Below, piece by piece: positions 1-11,400 of a stretch of 64,000 nucleotides of DNA; positions within the stretch are counted from its first letter, which is position 1, and every line of letters begins with the position of its first letter. Below the pieces are notes generated by a model. The model was not told where the DNA came from, did not search any database, and saw nothing but the letters and a program-made list of their open reading frames with translations. The stretch is from positions 335,444-399,443 of the forward strand of contig NZ_JBOCEG010000005.1 of assembly GCF_050586465.1 (NCBI RefSeq), given 5' to 3'. Source of the DNA: CAJXYS01 sp913063035. Lineage in GTDB: Bacteria; Pseudomonadota; Alphaproteobacteria; Rhodobacterales; Rhodobacteraceae. Both the position numbers and the translations under genes were made by a program.

Positions 1-631
1 TGTTTCGCCGCGAGATTTCCGCGGTCTCCACGTCGTTCTCGCGGAGCTCTACGTCATGCAGCAGGGACAGGTTGAAAAGCGGCTGGCGCAGCGCGACGCT
101 GAGCTCCGATGCCTCCGCGCCGGGTGAAAGGCCGGACAGCCCGTCGGACGACCGCACGGCCGTTGATCCCTCGAGCGTGATCTGCGGACCCATCGCCTGG
201 CGCGCCGCATCGGCCCGCGCACGTTCCTGGTTCAGCTGCACCTCGCCGATGCGCGCTTCGGGGACGCTGTTCAGGGCCCGCGCGATGACGCCCGAAAGGC
301 TCATGGCGCCATCGATCGCCTCCACCCCGATGAGGAGCTCGGGTTTCGGAACGGGGATCGCGGCGGGCGTCCCCATGACGCGGCCCAGCTCGGCAAGCTT
401 CAGGGTGGCGGACTGCACCCGAAGCTGCGCATCGCCGGGCAGCGGGCGCGGCATGTCCTGTTCCGGCGTCCTGCCCCCGGTTCCGATAAGCCGATCACCG
501 GCGCATCCTGCAGCCATGACACTGACCAGGAGGAGGGACACGGCAAGTCGCAGCCGCTGGCGGGCAGTCCGTTCACGGCCTGCCCGCGTCAGCGGTCCGG
601 TTATCGGGCGTGCATATCCTACACGTTCCAA
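1..631 (-). CDS. TolC-family outer-membrane lipoprotein of a type I secretion system (N-terminal part, runs off the left edge)
   Basis: About 210 codons are visible. I chose a TTG start at 631 because AGGAG lies 6 bases upstream and the frame is open to the window edge; there is no usable ATG before the lipobox. Residues 28-43 form a hydrophobic stretch ending in VMAAGC, a lipobox, so the protein should be lipid-anchored like the NodT/OprM branch of TolC proteins. The region after about residue 95 (SLSGVIARALNSVPEARIGE, then LNQERARADAARQAMGPQI) has the helical pattern of outer-membrane efflux proteins. It starts about 35 bases after the ABC exporter stop, so it is probably the third gene of the RTX secretion operon. 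The membrane-fusion (HlyD-type) partner is not in the window and may lie further left. Confidence 0.75.
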   Translation of the reverse strand, partial: MERVGYARPITGPLTRAGRERTARQRLRLAVSLLLVSVMAAGCAGDRLIGTGGRTPEQDMPRPLPGDAQLRVQSATLKLAELGRVMGTPAAIPVPKPELLIGVEAIDGAMSLSGVIARALNSVPEARIGEVQLNQERARADAARQAMGPQITLEGSTAVRSSDGLSGLSPGAEASELSVALRQPLFNLSLLHDVELRENDVETAEISRRN

Positions 632-665
632 GCCCACTCCTGCTCGTCTCCGCCCGCGGTGTTCA

Positions 666-2447
666 TCAGGCCGATTTTCGTCTGCTGTCCTGCCCATCCA
701 TGGCCAGCAGGTCGTTGGGGCTGCCTGCGGCTGCAAGTTTTCCGTCATTCACGTAGATCAGGCGGTCCGCGACCCGGATCAGCTCCGGATCATGGGTGGC
801 CACCACGAGGGTGCGCTGTCCCTTCAGTTTGCCGAGCAGCCCGATCACGCGGGCACGCGCATCCGAGTCGAGACCGGTCAGCGGTTCGTCGAGCACCAGG
901 GCATCGTCGCTTTGCAGCAGGGCGGTGGCCAGGGCCAGCAACTGCCGCTGCCCCCCCGACAAGCCGCCCCCGAAGGTGGTGACGCGCGTCTCCAGGGACA
1001 GCGCCCCGGTATCCAGCGACCGGTCGAGCCCGATCTCGCGCAGCAACGCCAGCCGCTCGGCCGCGCCCTGGCCGGTTCCGTTTTCCTCGAGGATCGCGTC
1101 GACCGTCATGGTCAGGAACTGCGGCTCCTGAGGCTTGAAGCCCACTGCCGCGGCGAGCCATTGCGTCCGCTCGGGCGTTATCTCGACCCCGCCGGCCACC
1201 AGCGTGCCGGTCGTGGGTGCGATCCGCCCGGCGAGCAGCCGCAGCAGCGTTGACTTGCCCGATCCCGTCCGCCCCACCACGGCGACGAATTCCTTGGGCC
1301 GGACCCGGAGCGACACGTCATCGATCAGCGCCCGTTCGCGGGCAGACCTGCGATAGGTGACATGGGACAGGGCGAATTCGGGCGAGGGCAGGCGCGTCTT
1401 CCGTGCCTTGCGGAGCCGCTTGCGCTGCGCCTTGGGATCGCCCAGCGTCACCAGGTCGCCCAGCTCGTGCAGCGCCCGCACGAAATCCCCGTAGCGCCCG
1501 ACGAGCGCCGCCACCGACCCGAACAGCAGGACCGTGCGGCTTACCAGCATGGTGCAGGCGATCAGCGCCCCGACCGTCATCAGCTGCGATTCGACCCGGT
1601 AGGCCCCGACGACCAGCGTGGACGCCGTCGCCAGCACGGCGAAGCCGGGCATGAGCGACTGGATGACGCCGGACCAGCTTCGGGCGCGGGCGGCGTCCGC
1701 GGCGCCGGCCTCGGAATGGGTCAGGAACCGGCCGAGGCTGTTGATCTGCGCCCGTGGCCGCTTCATCGTCTCGAGCGCGCCGAGAACCTCGACGATCAGC
1801 GAGGCCTTTTCGCTGGAATTGCGAATCTGCGCCTGGTGCGCGCGGCGTGCGCGCCATTGCGACAGGACCGAGATCACCAGCAGCGCCACGCCGAACCCGG
1901 CCGCGACATAGGCGATCGGCCCGCCGATCACGAAGAGAAAGCCGAGAAACAGAAGGATGAACGGCAGGTCCGAGATCGGCAACAGATAGGCCGCGGACAG
2001 GAAATCGCGCGCGCTCATCACCTCGCGGTATTTCGCCATGGCAAGCCCCGGGGGTGGCGCCGACATGGGCGAGGCCGCCAGCAAGCCGGTAAAGATGCGC
2101 TCGTCCAGCGCCCGGTCCCAGCGTGCGCCCACATGTTCCACCACGAGGACACGGGACTGGCGCAGCAGGAAATCGAGCACCATCAGCACCGCGACCCCGA
2201 TCGCCAGCGCCCAGAGCGACGAGAACGCGGCATTCCCGATGATCTTGTCGTAGACGATGATGGTGAAGATCGGCAGCGCCAGCGTCAGGCAGTTGATGAT
2301 CAGCCCGGCGAGGAGCAAGACCCCGATCTGGCGATTATTGGCACGCCAGACATTGCGCCAGGCGCGCCAGCTCTGGCGCACGGCATCGCGCCCGCGGAAG
2401 TCCGTGGGCGGGGAACCGGTCTCGTGTTGGGGCGATGCTGAACTCAA
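666..2447 (-). CDS. Type I secretion ABC transporter (fused permease and ATPase) for the RTX protein
   Basis: This 593-residue protein has an N-terminal membrane domain (about residues 35-300, with several hydrophobic spans) and a C-terminal nucleotide-binding domain. The ATPase part shows Walker A GRTGSGKST near 391, the signature LSGGQRQ near 496, Walker B LVLDEPL near 515 and the switch histidine in ATHDPEL near 549. It lacks a C39-like peptidase domain at the N-terminus, so it belongs with the LapB/HlyB-type exporters that move substrates with a C-terminal signal, not with double-glycine bacteriocin exporters. It starts 40 bases after the giant RTX gene on the same strand, which makes that protein its obvious substrate. 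The family is known to work with an HlyD-type and a TolC-type partner. Confidence 0.93.
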   Translation of the reverse strand: MSSASPQHETGSPPTDFRGRDAVRQSWRAWRNVWRANNRQIGVLLLAGLIINCLTLALPIFTIIVYDKIIGNAAFSSLWALAIGVAVLMVLDFLLRQSRVLVVEHVGARWDRALDERIFTGLLAASPMSAPPPGLAMAKYREVMSARDFLSAAYLLPISDLPFILLFLGFLFVIGGPIAYVAAGFGVALLVISVLSQWRARRAHQAQIRNSSEKASLIVEVLGALETMKRPRAQINSLGRFLTHSEAGAADAARARSWSGVIQSLMPGFAVLATASTLVVGAYRVESQLMTVGALIACTMLVSRTVLLFGSVAALVGRYGDFVRALHELGDLVTLGDPKAQRKRLRKARKTRLPSPEFALSHVTYRRSARERALIDDVSLRVRPKEFVAVVGRTGSGKSTLLRLLAGRIAPTTGTLVAGGVEITPERTQWLAAAVGFKPQEPQFLTMTVDAILEENGTGQGAAERLALLREIGLDRSLDTGALSLETRVTTFGGGLSGGQRQLLALATALLQSDDALVLDEPLTGLDSDARARVIGLLGKLKGQRTLVVATHDPELIRVADRLIYVNDGKLAAAGSPNDLLAMDGQDSRRKSA

Positions 2448-2487
2448 GCGGCACTCACATTACACTTTGCCAGGGAAAGACCGCCCC

Positions 2488-5400
2488 CTAGGCCGCGGTT
2501 ACGATATGCACCTCGGCAAGCACTGTCGAGGGGACGGACACGTCCGTGTACTGGTAAAGGTTACCCTCTTCCCCTTTCGCATTCGTTTCCGACGTGGTCG
2601 ACTCGTCAAAACTCGTCGGATCGTCGGTCACCGTGAAGGTGTCGCCGCTATCCAGCCGGATGCTGATGGGCTCGGCGCCGCCGGTCGCCCCGGACGTCAG
2701 GGCGGCGAGATCGTCCAGACTGACCTGCACCGTGTCGCCCGCCGTATCGTTCCTCAGGTCCAGAATGTCGAAGTTCACGGCCCGCGCATCGCCGCCGCCA
2801 TCGCGGAAATCGCCCAGGTCGAAGGTGCCCGACATGTCCTCGACCACCACCTCGTCGGCATCGCCGTCGGCCCCGCCATCCACGGCACCCGCCGCGAGAT
2901 TGCCGACCTGGCTGGCGAGAATGTGCAGGTAGTCCGCCCCGGCCCCGCCATCGAGCGTATCTGCCCCGCCCCGTCCCTCGATCACGTTGGCGCCGCCATC
3001 CCCGGTCAGCGTATCGTCATGGGCCGAGCCGATGACGTTCTCGAAATTGGAGAGCGTATCGTTGCCATCCGCCCCGCTGGCGGTTCCGGCCGCCAGGTCC
3101 ACGGTCACCGCGCCGGTGGCATTCTCGTAGGACACGGTGTCGATGCCGCCTTCGCCATCCAGCGTGTCGGCCCCGAAGCCGCCCTCGATCACGTTGGCGC
3201 CGCTGTTTCCCGACAGCGTGTCGCCCGTCGACCCGCCGACCAGGTTCTCGATGCTGGTCAAGGTGTCGGCGTTGCCGAAGCCGTCATTGACGGCGGTGGC
3301 GTCGCCATTGTCGTCGAGATCGATCTCGACGGCCTGCAGGCCGTTGACGAAGCTGGCCGTGTCGGTGTCGTCGCCGCCATCCAGCGTATCGAGTCCGGCG
3401 CCGCTGATCAGCACGTCGTCGCCCGCGCCGCCAAGCAACGTCAGCGACGGTGTCGGGCCCGATCCGGAATCGCTGCCGGCGAAGAGATCGCTTTCGCCCG
3501 CGTAAGGATGGTCAGCATCCAGCGTGCCGCCCCATTTCCAGGCAACGAACCCTTCGAGCAGATGGCGGTCCGAGTCCGAAAGCGGTGCGTCGAAGATCAT
3601 CAGGTCCTTGAGCCTGGCGTTTTCACCGTGGTCGTAGACCCGGGCCTGCCCGACATAGCCGCCGAAATCCAGGGTGTTCGCCACGATGATCGTACTCTCT
3701 TCGCCCCAGGTCGCATCGTATGCATCGTCCTGGTTCCAGTTCACCAGTTCCCCGTTGTGATACATTGCGCCCGGATTCACGTTACGCCATTCATCGCTCG
3801 TATGGCCGTTCCGGACCGACCAGCCCTTGTATGCGTGGGACATGTCCGCGAGCAGGGTCGCGCCGTCCTGGACATCCTCGGTCACGCTGACAAGCGCGCC
3901 GACACCGGCGTCGGCAAGGTCATTGATCTGGGCCCAGTCGTCGGCGAACTTGACCATGTAACGCGCACTTTCGCTGTCCCATTCAATATTGGGCTTCTTG
4001 TGCGACGCGTCGTGCCCCCGGATGTTGTAGCCGTTCCCGGTCTTGTCCCGCCACGTCGCGACGCGTTGGTTAACTAACAAGCCGGCCTCGTTGCCGCCCT
4101 CCTCTACCCAGTCGCCATCGATGTCGCTGCCGTCCAGCCATGCCATCAGGCTCGAAATGGACAACGGCGTCCAGACAGCCTGCGGCGCCGCGCCGATCAC
4201 GTCGTCGCCCGCACCGCCTTCGAGCTGGCCGTCGGTGTCCCCCGCGCGCAGCGTATCGTCATGGGCCGAGCCGATGACGTTCTGGAAATTCGAGAACGTA
4301 TCGTTGCCAGCCGCCCCGCTGGCCGTTCCGGCCCCCAGGTCCACGGTCACACCCCCGCTGGCACTGGCGTAGGACACGGTGTCGTTGCCGCCCTCGCCAT
4401 CCAGCGTGTCGTCGCCGCCGCCGCCCTCGATCACGTTGTCGGCGCTGTTGCCGGTCAGCGTATCCGGTGCGCTGCCGCCGACCAGGTTCTCGATGCTGGT
4501 CAACACATCGCCGTTGCCATAGCCGTCATTGCCCGTCGTCGCGTCGCCGTTATCGTCGAGATCCACCACCACGCCCTGCTCCGCCGTGACGAAGCTGGCC
4601 GTGTCGTTGCCGTCCCCGCCGGCAAGCGTATCGGCCCCGCCGCCGCTGATCAGCACGTCGTCGCCGGCACCGCCGTCGAGCGTCAGGACCCCGCTGTCGG
4701 CCGTGCCGGCAAAGAGGCTCGTGTCTTCGGCATAGGGATGTTCGTCCGGCAGGGCGATGTCCCATTTCCAGGCCAGGTAACCTTCCAGCAGCTGCCGGTC
4801 GGATTCGCCGAGGGCGCCGTCGAAGATCATGACATCCATGAACCGGCCGTTGGTGCTCCATCCGCCTAGAAACAATTGGGTTCCTTTCTCGTCCCAGTCG
4901 AGCCAGGCCGAAGAGGTCGTGACGAGACTGTTTCCCGCGCCATAGGTGGCGTCATAGACATCGTTCGGGGTCGCCCAGTCGACCGACTCTCCGTTGAGGA
5001 AAAAATCCGGATCCGCACCCGGCATGATGCCGTTGGGCGTGGTATCGCCGTTTTCCGATATCCAGCCTTGGCGAGTGGAGTGCCGGTACAACAGCGTGCC
5101 GTCCAGGTTCCTTGTCACACTGGCGAGAGAGCCACTCCCAATGTTCGGTTCCTGGACGAACCCCGCCAAGGCGGTGGCGAACCGCGCGTGATCAGGGTTG
5201 GTCCCGGAAGCGTCTATCAGCCAGGGCCTTCGATGCGCTGAAAGGCCAGACGGGTCGAGGTCATGGCCATTGCCGCTCTTGTCGACCCAGTAGTTGATGA
5301 GGTGATTGCCATAATATGCGTTGGGTTGGACACCGTCCTCCGACGTTCCTTCGGAGGTCCAGTCGCCGTCGATGTCATTGCCGTCAAACCACACGGCCAG

Positions 5401-8400
5401 GTTTGAAATCGCCAGCGGCGTCCAGACGGCCTGCGGCGCCGCGCCGATCACGTCGTTGCCGGCACCGCCCGTGATCTCGTCCGTGCCCCCGCCCGAGATC
5501 AGGCGGTTGTCCTGGTCGTCGCCGGTCAGGGTGTCGTCATGGACAGATCCGATCACGTTCTCGACGCCGGTCAGCGTGTCGTCCCCGGCCGCGCCGCTGG
5601 CAGTGCCGGCGTCGAGATCCACGGTGACCGCGCCCGTCGCACCGGAATAATCCGCCGTGTCGGTCCCGGCACCTCCGTCCAGCGTGTCGTTGCCTGCGCC
5701 GCCGGTCAGCGTGTCGTCGCCATCGCCACCCTCCAGCGTGTCGGTCCCCGCGCTGCCCAGGAGCACGTCGTCGTCAAGCCCGCCGCGGAGCGTGTCGCCC
5801 CCGTCGCCGCCGGTCAGCGTGTCGTCGCCGGCGCCGCCCGCGAGGGTGTTGGCCTGGCTGTTGCCGGTCAGCGCGTCGTCGCCACTGCCGCCGGTAAGGT
5901 TCTCGATCCCGGAGAGATCGTCACTCCCGCCGAGGCCGTCACTCACCCCGGTCGCATCGCCGCTGTCGTCGAGGGTGATGTTCAGGTCACCGGCGCTTGC
6001 GCCGTAATCCGCCGTGTCGATGCCGTCGCCGCCGGTCAGCGTGTCGTCTCCGGCGCCGCCGGTCAGCACGTCGTCGCCAAGCCCGCCCAGGAGCGTGTCG
6101 TTCCCGCCCCCGCCCGTCAGTGCATCGCCCCCCGCGCCGCCGGTGAGCCGGTTGGCCGCGGCGTCGCCGGTCAGGTGGTCGTCATGGTCCGAGCCGGTCA
6201 CGTTCTCGATGTCTCTCAGCGTGTCGTCGCCCTCGGTGGCAGAGATGGTCTGGGCATTCGTGTCCGAGAGGTCGACCGTGACCGCGTCGCCTGCGCCTGA
6301 ATAATCCGCCGTGTCGATCCCGTCGCCACCGTCGAGCGTGTCATCCCCGGCCCCGCCGGTCAGGGTATCTTCGCCGGCGCCGCCCTCGAGCGTGTTGTCC
6401 CCGGCGTCGCCGGTCAGGGTGTCGTCGCCGCTTCCGCCGATGACGTTCTCGATGCCGGTCAGCGTGTCGGCGCCCTCGGTGGCAGAGATGGTCTGGGCGG
6501 TCGTGTCCGAGAGGTCGACCGTGACCGTATCCGTCGCGGCCGAATAATCCGCCGTGTCGATGCCGTCACCGCCGGTCAGCGTGTCGTCCCCGGCGCCGCC
6601 CAGGAGCGTGTCGTCGCCGGCGCCACCCGTCAGCACATCATCCCCGGCCCCGCCGGTCAGCCTGTCGTCGCCAAGCCCGCCGAGGAGCGTGTCGTTCCCG
6701 GCGCCACCTGCCAGCGTATCGGCGCCCGCGCCACCGGTGAGGCGGTTGGCCCCGGCATCCCCGGTCAGGGCGTCGTCATGGTCCGAGCCGATGACGTTCT
6801 CGATGCCGGTCAGCGTGTCGGCGCCCTCGGCGGCAGAGATGGTCTGGGCATTCGTGTCCGAGAGGTCGACCGTGACCGCGCCCGTCGCACCGGAATAATC
6901 CGCCGTGTCGGTTCCGTCGCCGCCCTCGAGCGTGTCATCCCCGGCGCCGCCGGTCAGCGTGTCGTCGCCGGCGCCGCCCAGGAGCGCATCGTTCCCGCCC
7001 GCGCCCGAGAGCGTGTCATCCCCCGCGCCGCCGGTGAGGCGGTTGGCCTTGTCATCGCCGGTCAGGTGGTCGTCGCCGCTGCCGCCGATGACGTTCTCGA
7101 TGCCGGTCAGCGTGTCGGCGCCCTCGGTGCCAGAGATGGCCTGGGCGTTCGTGTCCGAGAGGTCGACCGTGACAGCGCCCGTCGCACCGGAATAATCCGC
7201 CGTGTCGGTTCCATCGCCGCCTTCGAGCGTATCATCCCCGCCTCCGCCGGTCAGCGTATCGGCCCCGGCGCCGCCGGTGAGGCGGTTGGCCTCGGCGTCC
7301 CCGGTCAGGTCGTCGTCGCCGCTGCCGCCGATGACGTTCTCGATGCCGGTCAGCGTGTCCGCGCCCTCGGCGGCAGAGATGGACTGGGCGGTCGTGTCCG
7401 AGAGGTCGACCGTGACCGTATCCATCGCGGCCGAATAATCCGCCGTGTCGTCCCCGTCACCGCCCTCGAGCGTGTCGTCCCCGGCTCCGCCGCTCAGCCT
7501 GTCGTCGCCGGCGCCGCCCAGGAGCGCATCGTTCCCGCCCGCGCCCGAGAGCGTGTCATCCCCCGCGCCGCCGGTGAGCCGGTTGGCCCCGGCGTCGCCG
7601 GTCAGGTGGTCGTCATGGTCAGAGCCGGTCAGGTTCTCGATGTCTCTCAGACGGTCAGCGCCGGCGGTCACCCACCCATCGGGATCCGTGCTTGAAAGGT
7701 CGATCGTCAGCCCCGTTGCGCTGGCGGCGTAGCGAACGTCGTCGATCCCGTCACCCCCATCGAGATGGTCGGCCCCGGCTCTGGCGATGAACGTGTCGGC
7801 CCCGGCACCGCCGGTGAGCCGGTTGGCCCCGGCATCGCCGGTCAGGATGTCGTCATGGTCCGAGCCGGTCACGTTCTCGATCCCGATCAGCGTATCGTCG
7901 CCGGCCGCGCCGCTGGCCGCGCCGGCGTCGAGATCCACCGCCACCGGGCCTGCGGCACCCGCGTAATCCGCCGTGTCGATGCCGTCGCCGCCGTCGAGCG
8001 TGTCGTCGCCGGCGCCGCCCGTCAGCCTGTCGTCGCCGCCGCGGCCCTCGAGGGTGTTGTCTTCATCGTTCCCGGTGAGCGTGTCGTCGCCGCTGCCCGC
8101 GACGACGTTCTCGATGCCGCTCAGCGTGTCGGCGCCGGCCGCGCCGCTGGCAGTGCCGGCGCCAAGATCTACCGTGACCGCGCCCGTCTCGCCGGCGTAA
8201 TCCGCCGTGTCGATCCCGTCGCCACCCTCGAGCGTGTCGTCCCCCGCGCCGCCCGTCAGCCTGTCGGCCCCCGCGCCACCGGTGAGCCGGTTGGCCCCGG
8301 CATCGCCGGTCAGGGTGTCGTCATGGTCCGAGCCGGTCACGTTCTCGATGCCGATGAGCGTGTCGTCGCCCTCGGTGGCAGAGATGGCCTGAGCGGTCGT

Positions 8401-11400
8401 GTCCGAGAGATCCACCGTGACCGCGTCGCCTGCGCCTGAATAATCCGCCGTGTCGATGCCGTCGCCACCGTCGAGCGTGTCGTCCCCACCGCCGCCCGAG
8501 AGCCTGTCGGCCCCCGCGCCGCCGGTGAGCCGGTTGGCCCCGGCATCGCCGGCCAGGGTGTCGTCGCCGCTGCCGCCGATGACGTACTCGATGCCGATGA
8601 GCGTGTCGGCGCCCTCGGTGCCAGAGATGGCCTGGGCATTCGTGTCCGAGAGGTCGACCGTGACCGCGCCCGTCGCAGCGGAATAATCCGCCGTGTCGAT
8701 GCCGTCGCCGCCCTCGAGCGTGTCGTTCCCGCCCCCGCCCGAGAGCGTATCGGCCCCCGCGCCGCCGGTGAGCCGGTTGGTCCCGGCGTCCCCGGTCAGG
8801 GTGTCGTCATGGTCCGATCCGGTCACGTTCTCGATACCGATCAGCGTGTCGGCGCCGGCCGCGCCGCTGGCCGCGCCGCTCGAGAGATCCACGGTGACCG
8901 CGCCCGTCGCAGCGGAATAATCCGCCGTGTCGATGCCGCCGCCGCCCGTCAGCGCGTCGTCCCCGGCCCCGCCGGTCAGCCTGTCGTCGCCAAGCCCGCC
9001 GAGGAGCGCATCGTCCCCGCCCCCGCCCGAAAGCGTGTCGGACCCCGCGCCGCCGGTCAGCCGGTTGGCCCCGGCGTCGCCGGTCAGGGCGTCGTCATGG
9101 TCCGAGCCGCTCACGTTCTCGATGTCGATCAGCGTGTCGTCACCCTCGGCGTCAGAGATGGTCTGGGCCCCGGACCGCGAGAGATCCACCGTGACCGCGC
9201 CCGTCGCACCGGCGTAATCCGCCGTGTCGGTCCCGTCACCGCCGTCGAGCGTGTCGTCGCCGGCGCCGCCCGTCAGCCTGTCGTCGCCGCCGCGGCCCTC
9301 GAGGGTGTTGTCTTCATCGTTCCCGGTGAGCGTGTCGTCGCCGCTGCCCGCGACGACGTTCTCGATGCCGCTCAGCGTGTCGGCGCCGGCCGCGCCGCTG
9401 GCAGTGCCGGCGCCAAGATCTACCGTGACCGCGCCCGTCTCGCCGGCGTAATCCGCCGTGTCGATCCCGTCGCCACCCTCGAGCGTGTCGTCCCCCGCGC
9501 CGCCCGTCAGCCTGTCGGCCCCCGCGCCACCGGTGAGCCGGTTGGCCCCGGCGTCGCCGGTCAGGGTGTCGTCATGGTTCGAGCCGGTCACGTTCTCGAT
9601 GCCTTTCAGACGATCCGTTCCGCCCTGGCCATCCGCCACGACGACCCAGCCTTCGGGATCGACATTCGTCAGGTCCACAACGAGGCTCGAGCCGCTGTCC
9701 GACAGGTCCACGGTGTCGGATCCGGCGCCGCCCTCGAGCGTGTCGTCCCCGGCGCCCCCGCTCAGCGTGTCGCCGCCGTCGCCGCCGGCCAGAGAATCGG
9801 CGCCCGCGCCGCCGTCCAGAATGTCGGCGCCCGCGCCGCCCTCGAGAAAATCATCACCGGTGCCACCGACGAGCTCGTCGTCGCCGTCGTCCCCGAAAAG
9901 CCGGTCATCGCCGGCGCCACCGTCGAGCCTGTCGTCCCCCGCGGCGCCATACAGCCGGTTGATCTGCGCGTTGCCGGTCAACTCGTCGTTGCCCGTGCCG
10001 CCGACGAGGTTTTCGAAGCCGAAAAGCTGATCGGTGCCGCCGAGCCCATCCTGCACGCCGACCGCGTCGCCGTTTTCGTCAAGCGAAACGAACACGGCCC
10101 CGGTGCTCGTCGCGAAATCGGCCGTGTCCGTCCCGGCGCCACCCGTCAGCCTGTCGTCGCCGCCGCCGCCGCGCAGGGTGTTGTCCTTGGCATTGGCCGT
10201 CAGAACGTCGTCGCCGGCGCCGCCGTAGAGCGACTCGATGCTCAGCAGCTGGTCGATGCCCCCGAGGCCGTCGGCCACGCCGGCCGCGTTCCCGTCGCTG
10301 TCGAGCGTGATGGAAAGCGGCCCGACCGCGGTGCCGAAGTCGGCGGTATCGTGACCGCCGCGACCGTCGATCAGGTTGTCCTCGGCGTTGCCGCCAAGCA
10401 GATCGTCCCCGCTGCCGCCGATCAGGTTCTCGAAGCCGGCAATCTGGTCGGTCCCGCCAAGACCGTCCTGCACGTCCGCGGCATCCCCGTTTTCGTCGAG
10501 GCGAATCACCACGCTGCCCGTGCTGGTCGAGTAATCCAGCGTGTCCGATCCCGCGCCGCCGACCAGGGTGTCGTCGCCGCCACCGGCTGCGAAGCGGTTG
10601 TCGAACTGGTTACCGAACAGGTCGTCGTCGCCCGCACCGGTCACGACGTTTTCGATACCCTGGAGCTGACCGCCGGCGAATGTCTGGTCGGGGCCTCCGA
10701 CCGACTCGCCACCGAACCCGAGCCGCAGGGCGATATCGGTCCCGAACTGCGAGATATCGATGGTGTCGGACCCGCCGCCACCGTCGACCGTGTCCTGCAG
10801 CGTCCCGGGGTAGAACATGTCATCGCCGGTCCCGCCGGTGAACCTGTCGATACGGCCGCTCCCATGGACGGTAATGCCGTCCGCGCTGTCCGCGTTGGTC
10901 ACCGTGACGCCGGCACGGCCGCCGGCCGCACGCAGATCGATGTCATGGCCATTGGCCAGGACGGTCACGTCCCCGGACAGGATGTCGCCGGGGCCGGCGG
11001 CCCAATCGGCACGCATTTCGATCGTCGCACTGGCGCGCGGCAAGACACGGACCGTGTCCGGGCCATCGCCGAAATCGGTGATCTGGTCCTGCCCGGAAGA
11101 AACGAGAAAGCTGTCCGCGCCCCCGCCACCGGTCAGGACGTCATCATAGAGACCGCCGTCGAGAACGTCGTCGCCGGCGCCACCCTCCAGCGTGTCGGCC
11201 CCGTCGCCGCCATCCAGGCGATCGGCCCCGGCACCACCCCAGAGCGTGTCGGACCCATCCCCCCCGGACAGCCAGTCCTGGCCCGCGCCCCCGCGCAGGG
11301 TGTCGTCGCCGGCCTGTCCATGCAGGGCGTCGTCGCCATCGCCCCCGTCGATGTCGTCGGCGCCCGCCCCCGCGAAGACCGCGTCGTCGCGCGGATCACC

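Noticed and set aside
5400..10800. Regularly spaced repeats that could be taken for a CRISPR array or tandem satellite
   Set aside because: The units are in-frame RTX nonapeptide codons of one long gene, vary at third positions, and have no unique spacers.
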